A DNA stretch of 64,000 nt from Flaveria trinervia (lineage: Eukaryota > Streptophyta > Magnoliopsida > Asterales > Asteraceae), in NCBI GenBank assembly GCA_025506515.1, contig CM046443.1:93523849-93587848 (forward strand), read 5' to 3'. The notes beneath the pieces are model-generated. The model was given only the letters and a program-made list of their open reading frames with translations, did no database searches and was not told the DNA's origin. A program made the translations under genes and the position numbers. Position 1 is the stretch's first letter; each line of letters opens with the position of its first letter. Positions 38,293 through 50,872 of this stretch are shown here, in pieces.

Positions 38293-38539
38293 ATACATGA
38301 TACATCAACTTGCGTTGCATATATAGTTGTACCATACAACTTTGTTATAGGTGTCTTCCAAGAATCTGAAAGGCTGCGAGTGAAGAAAGGGGACCATCCA
38401 CGTTCCTCTTTTCCCAATGCCTTAATCTCCACACTCCACATACCTTCATAACCTCACCTACGTGTTCACTAACTGTTGGTTGCTTTATAATGTGTCTCCT
38501 AGTCACAAACCTTTGTGATTTTCTTAGGTTACGAGTAAT

Positions 38540-38985
38540 GTTTTCATAACCGGATCTGACGTCGAACCGGACGTCTTACTGGTTTGGTGGTCGGAACGGT
38601 CGGACAGGTCGAACCGGTTGGACCGGATTTAACTATATTTTAATTATATTTATATATGTAAATATGTAATTAAATATTTGTTGGAAATAAGAGTGTGAAC
38701 AAGGTGGAAATAACACCCTTGTCTCACATTGGTGTGACAAATAAAACATTATGTGTTTATATGTGATAACAAGATGAAAGGTATTGAATGTCTTTATGAT
38801 ACCTTTTACATCATGACCTACCCGCGCGCAGGAGGGTGCAAAAACGGGTTTCTGGCTGGAAAGTTTGGGTCGCTCACGCACGACATGCGGACACGAATGC
38901 TGTTTGAAATAAACCGGGTCCGCGAACCGGTCCGATTCTGCCGGGTCCGACCACCGGCTCGGGACGAACCGGCCGGTTCAACCTA
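38540..38985. mobile_element. Second, rearranged copy of the CCGG-rich MITE-like element
   Basis: The left 100 bp (ATAACCGGATCTGACGTCGA onward to the TTAACTATATTTTAATTATA block) aligns with 37728-37815. The right part (GGTCCGACCACCGGCTCGGG) aligns with 37975-38015. The middle, about 38670-38920, is unrelated inserted DNA, and the far terminal repeat is lost. Confidence 0.5.
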
Positions 38986-41900
38986 CCAAAAAAAGGCGCT
39001 GGTTATGTGGTGTGCTCTTCGCATGGGTTCGATAGCAAATTATGTAGAGTTATAGTGGTAAACGGGCTTTAGATCGATAGTTTTTAAAGACTATTTGTGA
39101 TGGATTAATGTAAATTAGTTATGGTTTAAATTTAAAAATAGGTTGGATGTGTATGTGATCAGTTGGTAATAATAAAAAGAAAAAAATAATTCCATCCATT
39201 GTGGCCTTAAGTCCTTAAGGATGTATTACAACCTTCATCCATTCTTTTTACTTTATCTTTAAATCATGGAGACAGCAAGTCAATTAACATTTACCACGTT
39301 TAATATGTTAAAGAGAGAGTGTGTGTCAAACCTTAACTAAGATACCCGACATCAGATCCCGGTTTATATTATATAGTAGGGTATCATTTAAAAAGATTTT
39401 CGGTTTCGAGATCAGGATTGGGCTTTGGTGTAGGGTACCCAATCAATCAAGGCCCAACCGATTTTTAAAATATTCTTCGTTAAAAACCGAAAAAAATCGA
39501 CCCCCCTTCAAAAAATCGCAGCCCCATATTATTCTACCCATTGATCGATTGAATATTTCAAGTTTCAAAGGAAGATTGTTCCTATTCATCTTCAATCTTC
39601 GACATCTACGATTGAACAACATCGATTCACAAGTAAGTTGGATTCATTAACCGTTTCTCAGATTTTTGCTTTCAATTTCTTTTTATTGTGATAATATAAC
39701 CTAACAATTTTTAGACGACATTTCATCAAACAACTTGTGTGCATCTAATACAAATATACCATACTATTAAAAAGTCGGTCATCGGTATTACCTACATTAC
39801 ATGATACCCGATCATGCAAATACCCGAGTATCGATTTATATTCAATAGGTATGGTATCGGTCTTTATTTTTCCCTCTTTTCGGGAATCGGGTCAGGTTGG
39901 GAATTTTCGAACCACGCACGGTGACCCGAGACTCACCCCTATTCACAGTAAATTCTTTATTCTTATTTATAAAATTATATTAGAATTTACTATTTTTTTA
40001 TTTTTTAATTAAATAATAATTTATATACATTTACCATTATAGTTTTTCTTTTCTTTACTCACAAATATTTTAAAAATATTTAAAAAATTATATTGACTGA
40101 ACAGTGATTATTTAAATATACAGATAAATAGTAAATTTTTTTTCTTGCACTCACAACCATTACTATTATTTCTTATAGAAAACACAATCACACATTTATA
40201 GGAAATTCATTGTGAATGACCGATCTTTTGTGGCACCATCATCCCAAGTGAAGGCACCACCAGGGCTGGTGTTGTTTGCGGCGTGGTGTTCCCCATGGTC
40301 CCGTTTGTACACATCGGTCCCTGCAAGATTGGGGAAATATTTTTCTTTTTGGAAAGTAAGCATTATATATGCATAACACTTGTAGCAATATGCTAGTGAC
40401 AAAATTAAAGATTGTGGGAATTGATATCGAAATCCGGATGGTCTTGTAGGAAATGTTTATCATACTTGTTTTTTAGTTTGATTACAATAATATAATGTTA
40501 AGTTTGATTTGTATATTTATTCTTGCATTTGCTTAAAAAACATAAACATATTAAAATAAATTGTCCCCATCTTATTCTCTTCAAACTATACTTTAAGCAT
40601 TCACAGTAGACTTTTTATATATTTATAAATGTGTTTTATATATATTATATAAAATGGTTATGAGGGATTGTGAGTGAAAAATATATAAATTTTATTATTC
40701 ATATGTATATCTAGTAAGATAGTGTTTATTCCTATTAATTTTTTAATATTTTTTGAAACTTTGTGGGTGAATGAAAATAACAACAACAACAGGAAAAAAA
40801 ATAATTATAATATAATTATAAGATAAGGAAGATGATGTGAATACTTTAAACAAAATACTATTGCTTATGTTTTTTTTCTGTTTGGTTAGCTAAATATTTT
40901 AACTGAATTTAAATTAAGAAATTAAAATTTTAGTTGATATGAAAACTTAAACTTCCTTTCTCTTTTATTGATATGACATGATATACTTTTCTTATAAATA
41001 TTTTAAAAACTTAATTTCTCTTTTTATAAATATTTTGATGTTGATCACTTTGATATATTTTATGATTTGATAAAATAGTAGCAATATTATTCTTTGAAAT
41101 GACGGTGTGATCGGCATTCAACGTTGTTGTATGCATACACCAATGTCACACTGACAACCTTGTAACCTAAGGTTTTAGTTTACAATAATCAATCAAAAGC
41201 TTCTTGTCTCAATAATACAATATCATTATAACGTGCATTTCACATGAAAAAATGTTTATGATAGCGAAAGATCGATATTAAACGCGTTTTAAATCTTTTA
41301 ATTTAAGTTATTTGGCTCAAATGCTTTTTGTCAAACATCATAAAATCACAAAATATCACAAATCCACGTACTTGATGATGAGTTATCACAATCAAATTTT
41401 GGGCCAAATCCTAAATTTTGTCCTCCTAACAACTCTTGCTCTTTGATTTTTGTAAGTAGCAAAAATAGGTACTGAAAATGTAATATTTATGAATGTGGGG
41501 GACCCAAGAGTACGATAGCACAATTTTAGAAGGTCAAAAAGTAAAAAACAGGAAGAACATAATCGTATGTGTAGGCCTTATGTCGCTTTCAACTGTATCT
41601 TCCTCTTTATTGCCAATATCTGACTGAAAGTTACATTGCTTCGACACACTTTTATCTTTTGTTGCTACCAAAGAAGACTAGTTATTATCTTTATGAAATG
41701 ACAGGGATTTATTATTATTATTCTAGAAGTTGAAGTACTGATTGTTAAAAATACCACTAAAAGACCGTTGCAAGTTTAACTAATTTAAATAAGTTTAACC
41801 AAGGGCTAATTATATTTTTTAAACATTGTAAAATTTAACAATGATGAAAACCCAAACTTTAACGATCGAACATTGTGTTCAACCCTCCAATTTATGTTCG

Positions 41901-43258
41901 AACCTTCGATTGGAACAAAAAAAACCATTTAAGTTCTGTTTATCAAATCCTAAAAGGGAGTTATCATTAAAACCCATTGAGCCTTAGTTCTATTCACAAT
42001 TGAACAACTTGAAACTGATGAGAACAATGTGCTTGTATGACGAAGACAATTCTAGGTTGAAGTTGTTATGATTCGACAACCAAAACATAACGCCTTCATT
42101 CCATACATGATTTTGAATTCTACTTTGATTTCATTCGTTAGGGTCAAGCAAAGGTAGCTTTATGGGGAAAAGAAGTGGAGCGTTAAGGAAGCTAAGGGTA
42201 ATTTTATAATTTTATTATTCTTAAGACTACCATTCTATTACAAATTCACAAACCCATACCACATAATGTTTTATTACAATAAATTTCAATTCCAATTTCA
42301 ATTCTTTTAAATATTTTAGTACAATCAAACGTTCTACGAACCAAAAATTTCTTAGTCATTCTAGTTCTCTTAGTAATAATGTATTAAGGTTGTTAATTAC
42401 CATGTTTTGTCTTTATTTATTGTCAAATACACACAAAATGTCATTACATTAAAAGAATAGTATCTTCTATTATAATAGTTCTTATATTATTGGGATTTTA
42501 GCAATAACAAGTCATTTAATTAATGAAAATTTATTTAATACTAAAAGGAAATAAGATATAACCATTAATACCCATTAGGAGGTGCACTAATTCTGATCAA
42601 TATTTATTTAAAACCGAAGAGATATATAACATAACTACGTATTAGGAGGTGCACTGGACACACTCGTTAAATATTATTTTTATTCTTGCATCAAAGAACC
42701 TAGGAGGTTAGGACTCTAGGAGTTTAGATTGCAATGCCCCCCTTGGCAGGAATTTGTATGAGGGTCGTGTCCTTTTAGTGAGGTTGTGCAGGGCCGTGTA
42801 TATGATAGGTAGAGCCCTTACTAGAATGATGTTTGAAGTTTTTTAATGTTTAAAGTTTTTTAAGATTACATGATAGATAGAAATTTCTTGAAAACTGATA
42901 TCAAGCATGGTATATTATCAATGGTAAGTTACTATTAAATAGTTACATCTAATCATTAGTGGTCACGTATATATACTATAGACATTTACATATACACATA
43001 GACAAATTCAATGAGAACATTAAAAAATAGGAAAGCGAGGGGAAGTACCTCAATCAAACTTATTTCAGTGATGTTAGAACCAGCTTTAACGTTTAGGGTA
43101 TATATATAGTTTAACATTCCGGATTTATTTTAGGGTTTAGGATTTCTAGTTTATGGTTTGACAAACTAGTTCTAATGCCATGAGAACATGTTCAATCAAG
43201 GTTCGTTTGAGTAGGTTCCCCATGATTCTTATTTTTGTTTCACTCATAAACCTACCTC
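38986..43258. other. Intergenic DNA with decayed repeats
   Basis: No gene was recognised. ACTCACAACCATTAC near 40150 and GGATTGTGAGTGAAAA near 40665 face each other across AT-rich DNA like the ends of old Harbinger-type MITEs. A GC-richer block at 40230-40330 has an open minus frame (HHAANNTSPGGAFTWDDG) of unknown origin. Confidence 0.4.
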
Positions 43259-43362
43259 TATACATACAAACATACATACGTACGTACATACGTACGTACA
43301 TGCATGAATGCATGCACGCGTCCACACAGGCATGCATACATACATACATACATACATTCATA
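43259..43362. repeat. (CATA)n / (CGTA)n tetranucleotide repeat
   Basis: A mixed array of CATA, CGTA and CATG units about 100 bp long. The frames over it (poly MYVC) are repeat artefacts. Confidence 0.9.
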
Positions 43363-45688
43363 CAATAGACGTCCCTTACTTTTAAAACAAAATTATAAAT
43401 CGGTAAGTAGGATTTGAAAACGACATTATCTTTATATCATCTTATCAAAGATATATTTTGAAATTCTATCATATGGATGTTATTCCTTGGTATAGTTTAA
43501 CGTTGCTCTTTGACCAAAAAGTCACAGGAGCCATTCTTGGGTGTAGTTGAAACTATGGTGAGAGTTGCAGTAGTCAAGATGAGAACTTTTACCCTTTATA
43601 ATATGAGGTTGACATCTCAAGGTCCTTCATTGATTCAAACAATGTATATATGTTCGTGCTCAAAATAGATATAAATCGATCACTTTGAATCTTATTCAAG
43701 AAAGGGAATTGTTCAACACTATATGAGAATGAATGAAAATTTAAAAGATGTGTATCATGTTCAAGAAGATGTCTAATACAAAAACAATGATTGATATTGT
43801 ATTATGACAATCTTGAAGCAAGGATGCATAGAGCGGTTGGTGATAGTAGATGATCATAAAAGAATCTCATGTCACTTGGGACAATGAGATGTATTAGATG
43901 TTCCTATTGTTTATATAATATATAATTGGATCTTGTTCAAGTGTAAGATATGTTAGACCTTGACGTTCAAGAAACAACATATGATAACATTGCCAATGAC
44001 GTATGATCATAAATGGTCACACCTAAGCAACAAAATTTTAACTTTTTAAATGAGTTTAAACACATTAACGTGAATCAATGATATTGTATAATTATATAAA
44101 GCAATAATATATAAGAATAGTAGTTTTCATCTAATTTGTGTAGGCCTAATCATTAGATAATAGTATATATAATAATATTAGGTCATGAAGTTTTCCTTAA
44201 ACTTTAGGTTTTAGCATTTGACATGGTTAAGCATCTTGGCCCAAAAGTTACATGGAATAGGGTTCTAACAAGTGTGATTATATATAACACAACTTGCATC
44301 CATTCCTTGATTACGCCAAGCCCAAAGTCCTCCCCCCGGTTGTTGTGTCCATCTACTTAGAAGAGTGAGAGAGAAAAGAGTTGTGTTTAGCCGATCAAAC
44401 CAAGAATGAAGTGAACCAAGTTTGTTTACTGCTTCTGTCTTGACTTATTTGCATTTTGGACGAGCACCTATTGAGTTAGTGTCTCGTGGATACCATTAGT
44501 GGAATTACTTATTTGTATCATCATAAAGTCATAAAGTATTTTTAATTGAAATACCGAATGGTTTGTTTTTGGTTTCATGTTTAACTTGTAAATGAAACAT
44601 GATGTGAGATCTATAATAAGGTTTGATCAAAATTATTCGTCTTTCTTTCACTACAAAAAAACGTAAATTAAATTGGACAAACAAATCCCAACTTCGAGTG
44701 TGATTGATTCAATCTTAAGTAATTGACTTTCTTTTCAAATATATTATTAATTAGTGTTTAGGAAGTGACTATTGATATTAGAGAAGCACAAACATGAAAA
44801 AGCCCAAGTCAGCTTTTAGACCTATCCTGAAAAAACGTGAACCAAGAAAACTACGTTCATCTTGAAAATCCTAAACAAACCCAAAATTAGCCATCATAGT
44901 CTAACACGGCCATGACGTGGATATGCTTAAAACCCTAAAAAGCCTAAAATTCCACATGATCATATGGGCCCTTGAAGACTTTAAAACCTAATATTTTGTT
45001 TAAGGTTCGTGCTTATAGTCAACCCGAACTTTATTCACCTTTAGTCAATTTATAGAACAAACCTATACTAAACGTTATCTCATTACCGTAATATCCAAGA
45101 TTGTTCATATTCATTATGTTTAATAACTAATAACTAGATACATTTAAATATGATGTATACAATTTTAGAATCCAACTTATATCTTGTTTCTTATCATATA
45201 TCCTCCAAAGTGAATTAATTCAACACACTTTCTAAGAACCATATCTAAGGATAAAACCAAAACTCAACCCCACCAAATAAGCCTTGAATCTTTGATGGCC
45301 CTAAAGCAATGATCGGAGCAAATGTAACCAACAAGGAACCTAGGGACTAAAATGTTAATACCAATTATGAAGGGTGTACTTGACTACTTGTAGAAGGGGC
45401 CGATTGTAAGGAGACAAAAAAACACCAAGGATGAAAGAGACACTTTAGAGTTATTATGTAAGATTGTGGCCTGATTAAGGATTGCGTGGGGCAATGTGTC
45501 TTAATTTAGAAACTATGTGCTCAAGTTATATCTCCCCTCATAATAACATTTATAATATGTGTTATATTTAACTGTTATCTAAAGGTGTAAATGAATTAAG
45601 TCGGATGCGAGATATTCGAGATCGTATTGCTAAAAACTCGAATCAGATTGAATTTTAACCTAAGACCAACTAGCTAAAAACGTAACTA
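43363..45688. other. Intergenic DNA, no gene recognised
   Basis: Nothing codes convincingly. The stretch 44160-44660 has higher complexity and stops near CACTACAAAAAAAC (44650), which resembles a CACTA-transposon end, but no partner terminus was found. Confidence 0.4.
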
Positions 45689-45775
45689 ATATATATATAT
45701 ATGTGTGTATATATATGTATATATATGTATATATATATATGTATATATATGTATATATGTATATATATATATATA
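45689..45775. repeat. (TA)n/(TATG)n microsatellite
   Basis: About 85 bp of alternating TATATA and TATGTA units. Confidence 0.9.
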
Positions 45776-46639
45776 AATGAACTATAAACCAATAATTTCA
45801 TACACCGAACTTGAGTAGACGTGTGAGAGTAAATGAATTTAATATAGTTATGATAAAAATAACTATAAAACATGTATTGTGTTATATATATAGTATATAT
45901 AATAATTATATTAGCTAATAATAATAACACAGATACAAAATTAAATAAATTAACCACAATCGAGATGGGCTCGAGTTTGAAATTTTACTAACCAAATTGA
46001 ATCTTAATCATAAAGTTTAAAACGAGTCGAGCTAATACTCGAGTTATATAAAATTAAACGAGATGACCTCGAGCATAAATGAGCTCATGCTCAACTCAAC
46101 TAGCTAGTTTATAACATTATTATCTCTACGACATAAAAAGATATTATCATATTATAAATTAGCAATCTTGATGTTGTGTTTCGACAGGTTATAATGTTTT
46201 AGTTACGTCCTTAAATTAATACAAAATTAGAAAAACCACACAAACAAAATAAATAAACATTAAAATCATCATGACAGAAAGTTTTTTTTTCCTTTCTAAA
46301 AATAATGGTTTATTTATAACGAAAGAAAATTTTATACATATTTATACATTTATACCTATACATCTATACATATAAAATACTAGTTTGAGTGCCACATGGC
46401 CTTTTACTTGGATGCTCACCTAAAATTTGTATACATGTAATTATCACAATAAATCTGTTATTTTAAATAAAAATCAGTTATGTCAAACTTTTTAAACTTA
46501 ATAATTTTCAAATTTTATTTTAAAGAATAAAATAAAAAAATCAATTAATTCAAACTTTCTAAATTTGTTAATATTGTTTAAATAAATAATTTTTTAACAA
46601 GATAATAATCTTTTAAATTAAAACAAATTTAGTAATTAA

Positions 46640-46692
46640 TTTTATGTATAACCTATTCAACCTGTGTATTATACGAGTTACTAATATAATAC
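46640..46692 (+). mobile_element. Helitron-like 3' terminus remnant
   Basis: TATTCAACCTGTGTATTATACGAG resembles the terminal hairpin of the Helitron at 50392-50872. The end motif and 5' end are not clear. Confidence 0.3.
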
Positions 46693-47052
46693 ATATTATA
46701 AAAAAACTATTCCGGAAGACAAAAGAGAATTAATTTAAAAAAAAATACTAACTCAGCGTCGAAAGTGTAAATAAAAAACATATAAGGTCAAATAGTTGCA
46801 GTTGATGGCCGGTCTTTGGGGTATGTCCATTCGACGTCGTCTTGTGTTAAGAGCCCAATAAATGATAAATAACAGCTAGCTTAAAATGAAACAGGACCAC
46901 TCTTACTCTTTCCCACCAATGATACTTTTTATTAAATTTATTATTTTTTGAAAGGCTAAGAATTCATTAAAAACATAAACGAAATACACCCAAAAAAGAA
47001 ACTAGCAAAGTTTTTTTCTGTAAAAACAAGAAACACGTAGAAATCTCGTACG

Positions 47053-47461
47053 TTGTGTTCCCGAGATTAATAAACGAAAGAAAAGAAGTGAAATGAATTA
47101 AAGAGAGAAAATAAATGAAGAGAAAAGAAATTAAGGAGAGAAAAGAAATAGAAAGAAAAGAAAAGACGTTTTAAATTTTCGTGTTCCAGAGTTCGAAGAA
47201 AATGAAAAGAAATTAAGAAATATATGTGTTTAATTTCTTTTCTTTCAATTTCCTTCCGTTTTGGAAGGAAAGTTAGAAGGGATAATTATTGAAAATTTTT
47301 CTTTCGTTTCTTTTTATTTCCTTCCTTTAAAAAACTTAGAAACACAAAGTTTTTTTGTTTCCATCAATTTCCCTTCTTAAAAAAACTCGGGAACACAACT
47401 ATTTTTCACTTTCCATTCGTTTTCTTTCATTTCTCTCCTTAAATGAGACTCGGGAACACAT
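47053..47461. mobile_element. Foldback element with purine/pyrimidine arms and GTGTTCCCGAG termini
   Basis: The left end TGTGTTCCCGAG is mirrored by CTCGGGAACACA at the right. The left half is GAAAAGAAA-rich and the right half TTTCTTTTC-rich, so the element folds on itself. Related internal motifs recur at about 47181 and 47388. No coding sequence and no clear target duplication were found. Confidence 0.55.
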
Positions 47462-47570
47462 ATTTAACTTGTTTACACGTCTACTAGAAATACTTAACTA
47501 AAACATCCTGTAATGTCGCCTTATAGCTAAGGAATCATCGTGACTGTTCATTTAAGATAACATATACACC

Positions 47571-47611
47571 ATACATACATACAAACATACATACATACAT
47601 ACATACATACA

Positions 47612-47647
<36 letters not shown>

Positions 47648-47690
47648 TAATATATATATATATGTGTGTGTGGTGTGTGTGTGTGTTGAA
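47571..47690. repeat. Compound microsatellite (CATA)n-(TA)n-(TG)n
   Basis: About 17 CATA units are followed by TA and then TG repeats. Minus-strand poly-MYVC frames here are artefacts. Confidence 0.93.
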
Positions 47691-49319
47691 TATTATGATG
47701 TGTGGATGGTTTAGTGGTTGTGGACCTGTGGCGTGGATGGTGCACAGAATTGTAGACCCATGGACACAAAAAGTGAGATTCATATTGCAATGGGTCTCAT
47801 AAAAGATAATATATTCATAACATTGTTATATACTCGTGCTTTTCACTTCATAGTTTGGTTTGACTTTGTTTTTTATATATTTGTTTTCTCATCATGCAAC
47901 ATTCATATTGTCGTTGATAAACTAAGAAAATAAGGATTGTATTTATTTGTGTATATATCTGTTTTATTAATATAGTTATACGTCAATTTTCATTTCAGAC
48001 AAGTTTATATGTTTATACGTTATAGTAATAAAATATACGAAACTTTTTCCATGTAATTTATACTTGTGTATCACAAAACGATTGAAATATATATACAAAC
48101 CTAATTAACCAACTTCTTAATTGGGTGTTCAATATTTGATTACAAACCTATCGAAGCATTTAAAACGAAGCTGAATTAGTTATTTTGTGTTCGGTTCGGT
48201 TTGGAATTAAGAAATTATATTCGACCAATTCATATATTTAGCCCATTAAGCAACTGGGTAACCTAAAGAAAAGCTTAAACCAAAACCGATCAACACCCTC
48301 TTTGTTAAAAGTTAAAGTTTTATAGTTTAAATAAGTTATTGAACTGAATTCAGATGCGGTTTTTGGTTGGGTTTTAAACATATTATTTGAGTCCGAGTTT
48401 CATTTTCAACCCAAAAATATTCTACTAGGGAAACCCTAACCCGAACCAATTAACTCTCCAATGTTTTAAAAGAAATACATAATCATTAATATAACGAGTT
48501 GTTCCGGACTCACCAACCGGCCTGCCGCATCCTTTGCATTAGAACATCACATAAGTTAACCGACTCACGGTTTTAAACCAAATCAAATGTTGGGGTTCAA
48601 ACAACTAACTCTGCCTTAAAATTGAAACGCTCATTTTACACAAATCAAAAATATATACATCTTTCAAATTTCTCTTTTATCAGTTTGTTTACTGACTATC
48701 AACCAAATATAACGGTTAAACTAATTCTGGTTCATATTTTTTTTATTTTCCTTATTAATTTACATTAAATATCTTTTTTTTTCAAAGGTTAAACTAGACA
48801 TAATTAAATGTGAAACGAAACATGTAATATAAATTCGTAGAAAACATAACTTTTATCTTCTTTTCAAATGTCTTCACCATTTTGAATTTTATTACTAAAA
48901 TTATTAAAAAGTTCGATTGTCTTAATAATATGCCATATCTATCACTTTAGAGTACTATATAAAGCGAGGACACAAAGCTTCAGTGGCAAGTACCAATGCA
49001 TCTGCAAATACTGAACACGTTCTCTCATGTACAATTATTTTATAAGAATGTATTATTTTTAATATCATGTTCTTTCTAATACGATTTATTCAAATAACAT
49101 TCACTGAAGTTCATATAATAAAATGATACTCGTAGTTGTTTAATTAGTAATTTAGAACTTTGTGCCTAAATTTAATTTAAAAGGTATATCAAGATTAATA
49201 GATAGCGGTGTATGGATAAACGATTCACCAAACTCCACCTCTATCCTTTGGGTTTATAGTTGACGTAGTGATTGAAAAAGAAAAATAAGCTATATTAAAC
49301 TTTCGACGAATTTTAAAGA
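47691..49319. other. AT-rich intergenic DNA
   Basis: No gene, RNA or defined repeat was recognised in this stretch. Confidence 0.5.
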
Positions 49320-49540
49320 TCAAAACTTTTATCAATTAGCAGATAATAACACAAATTAATAAAACAATATTAGTCATACTTATTAATAAAATAATATTTT
49401 TAGTGTCACGTGTCGTTTTCTTAGCAGATATCAAAACTTTTATCAATTAGCGGATAATAACACAAATTAATAAAACAATATTAGTCATACTTATTAATAA
49501 AACAATATTTTTAATGGCACGTGTCATTTTCTTAGGTCTT
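49320..49540. repeat. 111-bp tandem duplication
   Basis: TCAAAACTTTTATCAATTAG starts a block at 49320 that repeats at 49431, with a handful of substitutions along 111 bp. Each copy carries a CACGTGTC motif near its end. Confidence 0.88.
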
Positions 49541-50391
49541 CACTTTTCTAATTTCCCGCCAAAAAATGTATCTATCCTTATTATTAGTCATTACTTTTTT
49601 GAATAAAATTAACTAATACTATAATTAGAAAGTGACTTTTTTCCTTAAATAGTGTATATAAAATATTCATTTACCATAATAGGTGTTTAAAGAATTATAT
49701 TTTTTTTTCTCACTATAATATTATTAGTTAATTTATTTCACTTTAAAATAATATTATTTAGAAATAGTCAAGTACAAAGGTTAATAAAATTATAAAAACA
49801 TTTGGTTCATATGTCGTAGTTAAAAACATAAAGTTTTTATAAAACTAATTTGTTTTTTTTAATTCACACAAACTTAATTTAAATCATCTTTTTATATAAA
49901 AAATAGATTTTTTCCCTGTAATTTTGTTTCAATTTCACACAAAAGTAGAAGCATTGTTTTTATTAATAGGTATTTTTTAAAAATATATTAAGTAGCTTAA
50001 AAGATATATAAGAAAAACTATTTTTAACAAAAAAACATTCTTTAAAAGTGTTTTATATAAGTATCATGACAAAAGAAAAAAAGTTAATAGTTTATTTTTA
50101 TTTTGTTTTACGAATTATAACTGTAATACTCAATTATCGATGATATGTATGTTACAAATAGACTTCCAGAAACAATTAAAGGAGAAACAAAACACGCCGT
50201 CTTGTGAGTCGTTCGAGACCGACTTACAAAAAACTTTAATTAAGCATAGCTTAAACAAACTCGAACTCATTTTACGACTCATTTAATAAATGGTTTTGAG
50301 CCCGAGATTCATATGTCAAGATCGAGTCAGCTCGCAAGACAAAACTAGCATTGTTTGTATATAATATTTATTATATCTTTTATGTATATTT

Positions 50392-50872
50392 TCTTACTCT
50401 AATATAAGAGTAGATGGGAGTGTCACATGTCATCACCACAATCTTTTTCATCAAAATTTTCCCGCATCTCTCTCCTATTAAATAATTACCTTAATTACTA
50501 ATAATATTATTTTAATATTTTTTTTATATTTAATAAATTAAAAAATTTATCTATTTATTAAGTTTATTTCTAAATAAATTAATACTTTTAAAAAGTCAAT
50601 TTTTTAAAAGCAAAATTAAGTAAATTTGGAGTTGTAATAAGATTTTTTTTAAAAAATGTATTTGTATACGGTTTGTTTTAAAACAAAATATTTTTTAAAA
50701 AATTAAAAATAATATTTTAAAAAGTTGATATCATTGTTTATTATCTATAGTAATTTCTTATACGTAATTTAAGTTATATCATATCTTAAAATATCATTTT
50801 GTAATTAATAAATTTATTATATTAATATTTTATTTATTCAACCCGTATAATACATGAGTTTACTAAAGGTAG
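50392..50872 (+). mobile_element. Non-autonomous Helitron, about 481 bp
   Basis: It begins TCTTACTCTAATATAAGAGT and shares CACATGTCA, the CTCTCTCC block and the TTAATTACTAATA block with the minus-strand copy at 10799-11278. The 3' end has ACCCGTATAATACATGAG, then TTTACTAAAG and GTAG followed by T, a degraded CTRR end. Confidence 0.6.

Noticed and set aside
40196..40463. Minus-strand frames with HHAANNTSPGGAF
   Set aside because: Possible coding remnant, but no recognisable domain; it lies between decayed MITE-like ends.
43146..43368. Overlapping frames rich in MYVC or THIR
   Set aside because: They are translations of the CATA/CGTA microsatellite.
44640..44665. CACTACAAAAAAAC, CACTA-transposon-like terminus
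   Set aside because: No matching inverted terminus or 3-bp target duplication was found.
47535..47790. Minus-strand frames with MYVC repeats
   Set aside because: Produced by the (CATA)n array; no conserved protein.
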